A DNA stretch of 14,814 bases from NCBI GenBank assembly GCA_024654065.1, contig JANLIQ010000030.1:1-14814 (forward strand). The letters run 5' to 3'. The translations under genes were made by a program, and so were the position numbers. Positions 8,598 through 14,814 of the stretch are shown piece by piece. Below the pieces are notes generated by a model. That model saw nothing but the letters and a program-made list of their open reading frames with translations, ran no database searches and was not told the DNA's origin. The stretch's first letter is position 1, and each line of letters opens with the position of its first letter. The DNA comes from Candidatus Berkelbacteria bacterium (GTDB lineage: Bacteria; Patescibacteriota; UBA1384; 2-12-FULL-50-11).

Positions 8598-10053
8598 AGA
8601 AATTCGAGTTCGCATTGCGCCCTCACCAACCGGCCGATTTCATATCGGAACTGCTCGAACAGCACTTTTTAATTACCTATTTGCTAAGAAATTTAATGGA
8701 AAATTCATTGTAAGGGTAGAGGATACTGACAAGGAACGTCACGACGAAGACTCATTAAAAGACATCCTCGAAGGACTATTGTGGCTTGGTATGAGTTGGG
8801 ACGAAGGACCAGAAGTCGGCGGTCCTTACGGACCATATTTTCAGCAAGAGAGACTCGGGCTATACGAACCATTTGTGGCTCAACTAATAGACAAAAAGTT
8901 AGCTTACCGTTGTTACTGCACTCAAGAAGAATTGTCCGCAGAACGCGAAGCTCAACAGGGTAAAAATGCGGCGCCAAAGTACTCCGGGCACTGCCGAAAT
9001 CTTACCGCAACAGAGATCGACCAGTACGAACAAGCAGGTCGTCCTAGCGCCGTGCGATTCATTGTAGAACCGCAAGTTGTCAGCTTTGACGATCTAATAA
9101 AAGGCAAGGTTGAGTTTGATGCCTCACTGTTTGGTGATTTCGTCATCCAACGCTCGGACGGTACGCCGCTGTTCGTGCTGTCAAACGTTATTGACGATAA
9201 TCTAATGAAAATTAGCCATGTCCTGCGGGGCGAGGACCATTTAGTCAACACCGCCAAACAAATACTTCTGGCTGAAGCACTCGGTTTTTTGAGCCCACAG
9301 TTCGGCCATTTCCCGATGATATTAAACAAAGATCGCTCAAAAATGAGTAAGCGCAAAAATCCAGTTTCAATCTCGGACGATTACAAAGCTAAAGGATTTT
9401 TACCTGATGCTTTAGTTAACTTTATCGCCCTACTAGGCTGGAATTCGGGGACCGAACGGGAAATATTTTCGATGCAAGAGCTGATCGATGAATTCGAAAT
9501 CAACCGAGTTGGTACAAGTCCATCAATTTTCGACACTGAAAAACTGCTCTGGATGAACGGCTACTACATTCGCCAAAAATCCATTGGCGAAGTGGCAGAA
9601 GCCGGACGCGTATTCATCACCAACGATGAATTGCAAAAAGCAGTGACGGCTAAACCTGACTTTTTCCTGAACGCGATTGCTTTGGTTCATGACCGGCTCA
9701 AGCTATTGAGTGAAATCGAAGATCAGATCGAATACTTTTTCATTAGCCCGAAATATGAACCATCGCTATTAATAGCTAAGAAATCAAACGAAGCCAATAC
9801 ACTAGCCGCCCTGAAATCGGCCGTTAAGGTCGTGAGTGAACTAAAAACAATGGGGCTTGATGAAGTCGAGCCGGCTCTGCGTGGGGCGGCGGAGGACTTG
9901 AAGATTAAAGACGGCGAACTGCTTTGGGCCGTCCGCGTCGCCCTCTCCGGCCGCGACGCCTCCCCTGGTGCTTTTGAGCTACTGGGGGTAATAGGTAAAG
10001 AAGAGTCGGTAAATAGGATTAAATCGGCGATCAAAAAGCTTTCAACCCCATAG
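8590..10053 (+). CDS. gltX: Glutamyl-tRNA synthetase
   Basis: Class I aminoacyl-tRNA synthetase that charges tRNA-Glu. If non-discriminating it also mischarges tRNA-Gln for the amidotransferase route; this window does not settle which. The protein has 487 residues, normal length. Seen are the HIGH-type signature PSPTGRFHIG at 11-20, FVLSNVIDD and HVLRGEDHL in the catalytic fold, and the KMSKR loop at 251-255. Cysteines C108, C110 (CYC) and C135 (GHC) resemble the zinc-binding set of bacterial GluRS. The C-terminal half is the helical anticodon-binding domain. I chose the ATG at 8590 (MAEEIRVRIAPS); an in-frame TTG at 8581 would be nearer the AAAGG at 8571-8575. Confidence 0.97.
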   Translation: MAEEIRVRIAPSPTGRFHIGTARTALFNYLFAKKFNGKFIVRVEDTDKERHDEDSLKDILEGLLWLGMSWDEGPEVGGPYGPYFQQERLGLYEPFVAQLIDKKLAYRCYCTQEELSAEREAQQGKNAAPKYSGHCRNLTATEIDQYEQAGRPSAVRFIVEPQVVSFDDLIKGKVEFDASLFGDFVIQRSDGTPLFVLSNVIDDNLMKISHVLRGEDHLVNTAKQILLAEALGFLSPQFGHFPMILNKDRSKMSKRKNPVSISDDYKAKGFLPDALVNFIALLGWNSGTEREIFSMQELIDEFEINRVGTSPSIFDTEKLLWMNGYYIRQKSIGEVAEAGRVFITNDELQKAVTAKPDFFLNAIALVHDRLKLLSEIEDQIEYFFISPKYEPSLLIAKKSNEANTLAALKSAVKVVSELKTMGLDEVEPALRGAAEDLKIKDGELLWAVRVALSGRDASPGAFELLGVIGKEESVNRIKSAIKKLSTP

Positions 10054-10091
10054 TGACTAGCAAACCCGTTTCTAAGAGAATTTCAAAGTAT

Positions 10092-10114
10092 TCCGGTGAT
10101 CGTCTAGTGGTAGG
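10092..10114 (+). pseudogene. Degenerate 5' fragment of a tRNA-Gln-like gene
   Basis: This stretch resembles the first 22 or so bases of the intact tRNA at 10860 (acceptor strand, then ATCG-CTA-TGGTAGG of the D arm), with one inserted base and a few substitutions. No anticodon arm or matching 3' half follows; the endonuclease gene begins 24 bases later. It looks like the leftover 5' half of a tRNA gene interrupted by the endonuclease element. Confidence 0.6.
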
Positions 10115-10138
10115 AAACTATTAGGATATACTTAAAGT

Positions 10139-10855
10139 ATGAAGGGGAGAGTCCCTTGGAATAAGGGCCGCACTAAAGAAAATCATCCTAGCCTGCTGAA
10201 GACCTCAGAAACACTCAAGCAGAAGAAGGTCAGTAACTTTTTGGGTTGGATGACTATCGCAAGGCAAACTGGGCTGATCCCCGCTACATACCCAGCACTA
10301 TCTCATACGAAGAAAACGGCTTTCTTGATTGGGCTGACACTGGGAGATGGTCATATTTGTCGTCACGAAAGAACCGAATCTCTTCGCATAACGCTTGGTT
10401 GTGATAAACCGGAATTATGGCAAATATCAGCAGAGGTTGTGAAAGATATCTTCCATAAAATGCCACATGTTCGTAAAATTAAAAGCTGTGAAGCAATTGC
10501 GATACAGATTTATCAGAAAAACATTAGTAGGAGATTGGGTGTTCCGGTCGGTGCCCGGAAGGAGCTGACCATTGATATTCCTCCTTGGATTTGGAATAAT
10601 AAGCCCTGTCTAATCGCCTGTCTAAAGGGGTTATATGAAGCCGAGGCTTCCCTTAGTGTTCATTTGCCAACATACACATACAACTTCAGCTTCTCTAATC
10701 ACAATGTAAGTCTATTGGATTTCGTTGAGAGGTCGCTCGTAGAGCTCGGTTTTCATCCAGAAAGACGTTGGAATGCGGTTAGGATACGCAGGAAGCTAGA
10801 GGTAAGGTTACTAGAAAGGGTGCTGACGTTTCGTAACTACGACTGGCTAAGGTAA
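10139..10855 (+). CDS. LAGLIDADG homing endonuclease
   Basis: A 238-residue protein with two LAGLIDADG-type motifs, LIGLTLGDG at 63-71 (acidic D70) and LKGLYEAEAS at 162-171 (acidic E169). Their ~100-residue spacing is that of a single-chain, two-motif enzyme that cuts a long asymmetric DNA site. The N-terminal GRVPWNKGRTKE resembles the NUMOD-type DNA-binding modules often attached to homing endonucleases. The gene lies between a tRNA fragment (10092-10114) and an intact tRNA-Gln that begins 4 bases after its stop. This suggests that the element homes to the tRNA gene and supplies a new 5' half (inference). A -10-like TATACT (10127-10132) would start transcription on the ATG. There is too little flanking sequence for a group I intron. 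Confidence 0.85.
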   Translation: MKGRVPWNKGRTKENHPSLLKTSETLKQKKVSNFLGWMTIARQTGLIPATYPALSHTKKTAFLIGLTLGDGHICRHERTESLRITLGCDKPELWQISAEVVKDIFHKMPHVRKIKSCEAIAIQIYQKNISRRLGVPVGARKELTIDIPPWIWNNKPCLIACLKGLYEAEASLSVHLPTYTYNFSFSNHNVSLLDFVERSLVELGFHPERRWNAVRIRRKLEVRLLERVLTFRNYDWLR

Positions 10856-10859
10856 TTAT

Positions 10860-10930
10860 TCCGGGATCGGCTAATGGTAGGCCTGCAGAATCTGGATCTG
10901 CCAATCTTGGTTCGAATCCAAGTCCCGGAA
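10860..10930 (+). tRNA. tRNA-Gln (anticodon CTG)
   Basis: A complete 71-base cloverleaf: acceptor TCCGGGA/TCCCGGA, D arm GGCT/GGCC, anticodon stem GCAGA/TCTGC with loop ATCTGGA (anticodon CTG), T arm CTTGG/CCAAG with loop TTCGAAT, discriminator A. The CCA end is not encoded (ACAAAAG follows). It directly follows the homing endonuclease gene. Confidence 0.95.
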
Positions 10931-10948
10931 CAAAAGTATGACTTGGTC

Positions 10949-10977
10949 TTGACTACCATTCCACCCAAGGCTAGTGT
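10949..10977 (+). promoter_or_regulatory. Putative promoter of the small membrane peptide gene
   Basis: TTGACT (10949-10954) and TAGTGT (10972-10977) lie 17 bases apart. A start about 7 bases after the -10 would fall on or next to the ATG at 10985, implying a leaderless message. The -10 is weak. Confidence 0.35.
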
Positions 10978-10984
10978 TTGAGTC

Positions 10985-11158
10985 ATGAAGAAGGTCTTTT
11001 ATGGCGTGGCGGCTGTTTTGGTAGTAATGTTAATTATTCTCGGCGTCATGGCTGACCGCAAGAAGTCAACAACAACCGAGACAAATAATACTGGCGACTC
11101 TTTCAACGCCGAACAGCTTGAAGACGCTGCCGAAAAAACCCCTGCGACAAACGATTAA
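10985..11158 (+). CDS. Small membrane-anchored or secreted peptide, unknown function
   Basis: A 57-residue ORF: MKK start, one hydrophobic helix at about 5-22 (VAAVLVVMLIILGV), then a polar, Thr/Asn/Glu-rich tail likely outside the membrane. The helix may be a membrane anchor or an uncleaved signal sequence; there is no lipobox cysteine. The stop codon TAA (11156-11158) directly abuts the vapC stop on the other strand. No family is recognised. The signal-like helix and good composition support a real gene. Confidence 0.6.
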   Translation: MKKVFYGVAAVLVVMLIILGVMADRKKSTTTETNNTGDSFNAEQLEDAAEKTPATND

Positions 11159-11569
11159 TCAGGAAATCTGCTCAATATGCAGAGCGTCAGCTTGTTTTTG
11201 TAATTTCTTGTCGTAGCTAAATAATTTTGCGATATCGGCGTCCAACATTAGCTGTAGTATTAATGCATCATTCACGCCCGTGTTTAACTTTTGGCTTAGG
11301 GCAGCATAGCGTAAAGCGAAATCAATGCTCGGTGAAGGCTCGACTAGGATTAGGCTTGGTAGTTTAGCGATTCTTTCCACGGCCCTAACGATATCAGCAT
11401 CGGGAGAGAGCTTTGATAAGACAAATAATACTTCCTCCATAATATGGTGTGAGGTGACAAGTTGCTCGTCATCATCAACCAGTCTTTGGAGGAGTCCAAT
11501 GGTTTGGGCGTGGTTATCAGATGTTTCATCCAAGTAATAGACCAGCACATTAGCGTCTAGCAAAACCAT
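11159..11569 (-). CDS. vapC: VapC-like PIN-domain ribonuclease toxin
   Basis: A 136-residue PIN-domain protein, normal size for VapC toxins, which are Mg2+-dependent RNases that often cut tRNA or rRNA. The acidic site is visible: D5 (VLLDANVLVYYLD), E45/E46 (HIMEEVLF), D101 (GVNDALIL) and D120 (LFSYDKKL). The gene starts 8 bases after the stop of the Phd-type antitoxin upstream, forming a two-gene operon, antitoxin first. The target RNA cannot be told from sequence. Confidence 0.93.
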   Translation of the reverse strand: MVLLDANVLVYYLDETSDNHAQTIGLLQRLVDDDEQLVTSHHIMEEVLFVLSKLSPDADIVRAVERIAKLPSLILVEPSPSIDFALRYAALSQKLNTGVNDALILQLMLDADIAKLFSYDKKLQKQADALHIEQIS

Positions 11570-11577
11570 TTTTCGAG

Positions 11578-11817
11578 CTACTCGTATTTACTCTCTGCAA
11601 GCTCGTTAAGATACTCCGGAGTTAATGGCCGACCGGCTTTTTCTTGCAGACGAAAGCCGCCACCAACGACCTTGCGACTTCTGGCAGTAATAGAGATCGG
11701 TTCAAGACGAGCAACCGGTCTGCCGGCCTTACCAATTACAATCCTCTCTCCATTAGCTGCTCTCTCAAGTAGCTTAGAAAAGTTCGTTTTCGCTTCGTGG
11801 ACATTGATTACATTCAT
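11578..11817 (-). CDS. vapB: Phd/YefM-family antitoxin of the VapC pair
   Basis: A 79-residue protein. The N-terminal MNVINVHEAKTNFSKLLERA and the following GERIVIGKAGRPVARLEP are the Phd/YefM DNA-binding fold. The C-terminal ~30 residues (EKAGRPLTPEYLNELAES) would wrap the toxin. Antitoxins of this type neutralise the toxin and repress their own operon; a palindrome fit for that lies just upstream (11821-11839). The symbol follows the PIN-toxin partner, although the fold is Phd-like. Confidence 0.92.
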   Translation of the reverse strand: MNVINVHEAKTNFSKLLERAANGERIVIGKAGRPVARLEPISITARSRKVVGGGFRLQEKAGRPLTPEYLNELAESKYE

Positions 11818-11820
11818 ATT

Positions 11821-11852
11821 CTTAGTCTAGTCGACTAAGTAGACCCTGTCAA
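11821..11852 (-). promoter_or_regulatory. Toxin-antitoxin promoter overlapping a palindromic operator
   Basis: On the minus strand, TTGACA (11852-11847, perfect -35) and TAGACT (11829-11824, -10) are separated by 17 bases. The predicted start lies at the antitoxin ATG (11817), so the message may be leaderless. CTTAGTC/GACTAAG (11821-11827 and 11833-11839) is a 7-bp inverted repeat, and TAGTCGACTA (11828-11837) is a perfect palindrome. Both overlap the -10, as expected for autorepression. Confidence 0.7.
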
Positions 11853-11961
11853 TAACGGCTAAACCTAATGGTGGTGGCACCGTCACTAGTTTGAAAGCTA
11901 TATGAAAGAGAATCATTTGGAATGTTACGGTGTCGTATAGAACTTCAGCTATTTGATTCTT

Positions 11962-11983
11962 CGGCTGTCTCAACAGCCGTTTT
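11962..11983 (+). terminator. Terminator-like hairpin just upstream of the P-type ATPase gene
   Basis: CGGCTG (11962-11967) and CAGCCG (11974-11979) form a perfect 6-bp stem with a six-base loop, followed by TTTT. It sits 17 bases before the ATPase start. It could stop rightward read-through, act as an attenuator in a leader, or be an operator. The T run is short. The remainder of the 11853-11961 gap shows no gene. Confidence 0.45.
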
Positions 11984-12000
11984 AGGTTATTCTGGTATTG

Positions 12001-14712
12001 ATGGTATCGTCAAACATAACTCATTCCCGATCGGTATCTGAAAGTTTTTGGTCACAAAACAAAGAACGGGTTTTGTTGACTCTTAGAGCAGATAAGCATC
12101 ATGGACTAAGTAAACAAGAAGCTAGTTATCGACTAAGGTCCCACGGATACAACGAACTCAAAAAAAACGACCATCCATCTCCAGTTGGCTTGTTGATCCG
12201 TCAGTTTAACAGCCCTTTTGTTTATATTCTTCTTGCTGCCTCGGCAATCTCGTTTTACGAACGACAGTGGACTGAGTTAGGGGTGATCTTGGTCGTTATT
12301 GTTGCAAACGGCATTATTGGTTTTCTTGAAGAATATCGAGCTGAGCAGACCATAGGTAAATTGAGAAATATCCTTGCGCCACAAGCCAGGGTAATACGCG
12401 AAACAGTTGAGCAGAAAATTTCTGCTAGATATCTAGTGCCAGGAGATATTATTATCGTTGAGGCAGGAGATCGAGTTCCGGCTGATGCCCGTATAATTGA
12501 ATCCCAGTCACTTAGAGTTAATCAAGCACCGCTTACAGGGGAGTCTCTCCCTGCTCACAAACGTGACACGATAGTTTCCAGTGCTTCAGCCCTACTAGAC
12601 AGGGATAATATGCTTTATCTAGCAACCCTTGTAGTCACTGGACGAGGCGTAGCGGTAGTTAGCGCAACCGGTATGAATACAGAGCTTGGCAGTATTGCTC
12701 GCGAGGTTTTAGGCGTTAAGGAAGCACCGAGTGACCTACAACGTAAATTATCAAGATTAGGTGCCGCACTTCTATGGGTTGCCGTTGGGTTGTCGCTAAT
12801 TTCTTTTGTAATCGGTGGCGCTAGCGGTGTGCCGATACTAGAGATGTTTCGAACAACCCTGGCGCTCTTAGTCTCGGTAGTACCAGAAGGGCTACCAATC
12901 GCCTTAACGGTGACACTATCTATCGGTCTAACTAGATTATTCCATCGTCATAGCTTAATTCGCCAGCTCTCAGCTACAGAAACACTTGGTAGTATTACGA
13001 CACTCTGTGTTGATAAAACGGGCACTCTCACTGAGGGAGCAATGATGGTCGAAAAAATTGTCTTACCTGTTGGTCAGTTTTCGGTTTCTGGCCGAGGATT
13101 TGATTTGTCCGGATCTTTTAGTCAGAACGATGACAAGATTACGGCAACTAAAGTTCCCGAGCTAGATCTGATCTTGAAACTTTCTAGTCTAGCGACGATG
13201 TCATCAATTTCAAAAGATGACTTACTAAAAAATCGAGCCAAGCAGTTAACCGATCCGACCGAAACAGCACTAGCAGTAGTGGCGGCTAAAGCCGGATATT
13301 ACGCTTTTGAAGAAGAAAGAGATTTCCCAGAGCTCTTGGAGATACCGTTTGATCAAGAGCTGCGCTACTCTGCCTCCATTCACAAGTTCGGCTCACATAA
13401 TCGAGTTATCGTTAAGGGCTCGCCAGAGCGACTAATTGGATTGAGTGACTACATCGTTGGAACAAAAAAACGGCGAATGGTTAAGTCCGACCGAGACAAC
13501 CTTCTCCGACAAGCAGATACGTTAGCGGAAGGAGGGTATCGTGTCGTGGCGCTTGCGTACGTAGATTATCCAGCCGTAAGCAGTATTAATTCAGAATTAG
13601 TTCGTCATTTAACTTGGGTCGGGCTGATAGCGATGGTAGACCCAATCCGTCCCGAAGCCAAAAAAGCAGTCAGTGACGCTCTCGAAGCTGGAGTCCGAAC
13701 GATTATGATAACAGGCGATCATCTTCTAACAGCCTCCCATATTGCCCGTAAGCTTGGAATTGACACCCAAGGCGAGATAATCCATGCCCAGGATCTGGAG
13801 CATCATGATCTGTCAAAAGTTTCTGTGATTGCTCGTGCTACCCCTAAAGACAAACTTTTAATTATCGAGCGACTTCAGCGCCACGGGGAACTGGTGGCGA
13901 TGACGGGAGACGGAGTTAACGACGCACCGGCTCTGAAAAAGGCTGATATAGGGGTAGCTATGGGTCGGGGCGGTAGTGATATCGCAGTTGAAGCGGCACA
14001 TATGGTGCTGTTAGATGACAATATTACCGGTATTGTTTCGGCAATCGCAGAGGGGCGACTGATCTGGGAAAATATCAAAAAAATAGTTTATTATCTTGTC
14101 TCCACGAGCCTTGGCGAGATCCTGACAATCACGGGTGCAATAATACTTGGTTGGCCCTTACCGCTACTGGCAGTTCAAATTCTCTGGATGAATTTAGTGA
14201 CGGACGGTGTCACTTCGATGGCGTTAGCTGCAGAACCAGCCGAAGGGGATCTAATGAAACGTCCACCAAGAGATCCGAAAGAAGCCATTTTGACTAATAC
14301 AACCTTTGGCCGTATGTGTCTGGTATCTATCGTAATGGCAGTAGGGGCGCTGTTTATTTATGGACGCTACGGGGCAGATCCCGAATACGCTCGTTCGGCG
14401 ACTCTAACAACATTGGTCTTCTTCCAGCTGTTCAATCTCTTTAATAGTCGTTCAGCATCTACCTCGATTTTTGCCATGAAGATAACAAATAACAGATGGC
14501 TACTTTTGATGTTTGGTATTGCTTCGATTTTACAGCTGGGGGCACTCTACTTGCCGGGCGTCGCCAGCGTCCTGGGTTTGACAGCCTTGAGCCTGCCAAC
14601 AGTGGCTCTCTGTCTAGCGGTGGCCCTGTCGATTGTATTAGTTGACGAACTGCGTAAACTAGGGCGTGCAATGGTCTTGTCTTGGGCGAAGACCCAAAAT
14701 TTATTTAATTAA
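12001..14712 (+). CDS. P-type (IIA, Ca2+-ATPase-like) cation-transporting ATPase
   Basis: A 903-residue P-type pump of normal length with the full domain order: N-terminal cation-ATPase domain, actuator TGES at 179-182, phosphorylation site DKTGT with D338, and hinge TGDGVND at 635-641. About ten membrane helices can be placed. Helix M4 carries PEGLP (295-299) and M6 WMNLVTDG with N731, T734 and D735, both as in Ca2+ pumps of the SERCA/PacL type. In M5, E706 matches the SERCA calcium ligand but the preceding ligand Asn is Ser703. Calcium export is therefore most likely but Na+ or Mn2+ is possible. I prefer the ATG at 12001 to the TTG at 11998. TATTCT (11988-11993) is a possible -10. The next gene follows with no gap. 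Confidence 0.93.
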   Translation: MVSSNITHSRSVSESFWSQNKERVLLTLRADKHHGLSKQEASYRLRSHGYNELKKNDHPSPVGLLIRQFNSPFVYILLAASAISFYERQWTELGVILVVIVANGIIGFLEEYRAEQTIGKLRNILAPQARVIRETVEQKISARYLVPGDIIIVEAGDRVPADARIIESQSLRVNQAPLTGESLPAHKRDTIVSSASALLDRDNMLYLATLVVTGRGVAVVSATGMNTELGSIAREVLGVKEAPSDLQRKLSRLGAALLWVAVGLSLISFVIGGASGVPILEMFRTTLALLVSVVPEGLPIALTVTLSIGLTRLFHRHSLIRQLSATETLGSITTLCVDKTGTLTEGAMMVEKIVLPVGQFSVSGRGFDLSGSFSQNDDKITATKVPELDLILKLSSLATMSSISKDDLLKNRAKQLTDPTETALAVVAAKAGYYAFEEERDFPELLEIPFDQELRYSASIHKFGSHNRVIVKGSPERLIGLSDYIVGTKKRRMVKSDRDNLLRQADTLAEGGYRVVALAYVDYPAVSSINSELVRHLTWVGLIAMVDPIRPEAKKAVSDALEAGVRTIMITGDHLLTASHIARKLGIDTQGEIIHAQDLEHHDLSKVSVIARATPKDKLLIIERLQRHGELVAMTGDGVNDAPALKKADIGVAMGRGGSDIAVEAAHMVLLDDNITGIVSAIAEGRLIWENIKKIVYYLVSTSLGEILTITGAIILGWPLPLLAVQILWMNLVTDGVTSMALAAEPAEGDLMKRPPRDPKEAILTNTTFGRMCLVSIVMAVGALFIYGRYGADPEYARSATLTTLVFFQLFNLFNSRSASTSIFAMKITNNRWLLLMFGIASILQLGALYLPGVASVLGLTALSLPTVALCLAVALSIVLVDELRKLGRAMVLSWAKTQNLFN

Positions 14713-14814
14713 ATGCAACAAAAAAGAATTCTATTAGTTGAGGACAACGAAGAGCTAAGACACCTATATAAGGAGGCATTCCATCATAATAATTTCGAGA
14801 TTTTTGAAGCAAGT
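14713..14814 (+). CDS. Response regulator receiver domain, N-terminus (truncated by window)
   Basis: The 34 visible residues begin MQQKRILLVEDNEELRHLYK, the first strand and acidic pair (E10-D11) of a CheY-like receiver domain. Its phospho-acceptor Asp and any output domain lie beyond the window. Its ATG directly follows the TAA of the cation pump (TAAATG), which points to co-transcription, perhaps with translational coupling. The partner kinase is not visible. Confidence 0.85.
   Translation, partial: MQQKRILLVEDNEELRHLYKEAFHHNNFEIFEAS

Noticed and set aside
10092..10930. A tRNA gene interrupted by a group I intron carrying the endonuclease ORF.
   Set aside because: The 3' acceptor half pairs perfectly with the 5' half at 10860-10866, giving a full cloverleaf on its own, and only about 24 and 4 bases flank the ORF, too few for an intron core.

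Overview
The window looks like a chromosomal segment of a small-genome bacterium, probably Candidate Phyla Radiation (Patescibacteria). This is an inference. It rests on a CPR-like bL27, poor Shine-Dalgarno signals with several -10 boxes placed so that transcripts would be leaderless, and a diversity-generating retroelement (DGR), an element type enriched in that group. The standard genetic code fits: TGA is used as a stop and no gene needs it read as sense.

Layout. 1-740 (minus) is the N-terminal PHP domain of DNA polymerase III alpha (dnaE), cut by the window edge. 822-7281 is the centrepiece: a DGR inserted in a MoxR-like AAA+ ATPase / VWA protein pair. The AAA+ protein (822-3509) ends in a variable repeat (VR, 3386-3498). 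A template repeat (TR, 3744-3856) lies 358 bases downstream, and the two differ at 7 positions, every one an adenine in TR. An avd-type accessory gene (3867-4211) follows on the minus strand, and a DGR reverse transcriptase (4192-5204) on the plus strand. The RT reading frame is broken exactly at a (GA)22 dinucleotide tract between its motifs 3 and 4; loss of one GA unit would restore it. A CobT-like VWA protein with an HEVEH zinc-protease-like motif (5191-7281) overlaps the RT stop codon. My reading is a two-component ATPase/VWA machine whose ATPase carries a hypervariable C-terminal lectin-like tip, diversified by an RT that may be phase-variable through GA slippage.

7470-10053 is a housekeeping translation block: bL27 (rpmA), bL19 (rplS) with a long acidic tail, a doubtful small ORF, and glutamyl-tRNA synthetase (gltX). 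10092-10930 holds a degenerate 5' fragment of a tRNA-Gln-like gene, a LAGLIDADG homing endonuclease, and an intact tRNA-Gln(CUG), suggesting that a mobile endonuclease gene entered a tRNA locus and rebuilt it.

10985-11158 encodes a 57-residue membrane-anchored or secreted peptide. It is convergent with a VapBC/Phd-type toxin-antitoxin pair (11159-11817, minus), which has a clear promoter overlapping a palindromic operator. 12001-14712 is a complete P-type (IIA, Ca2+-ATPase-like) cation pump, followed directly by the start of a response regulator (14713 to the end). No CRISPR array, rRNA or insertion sequence is visible.
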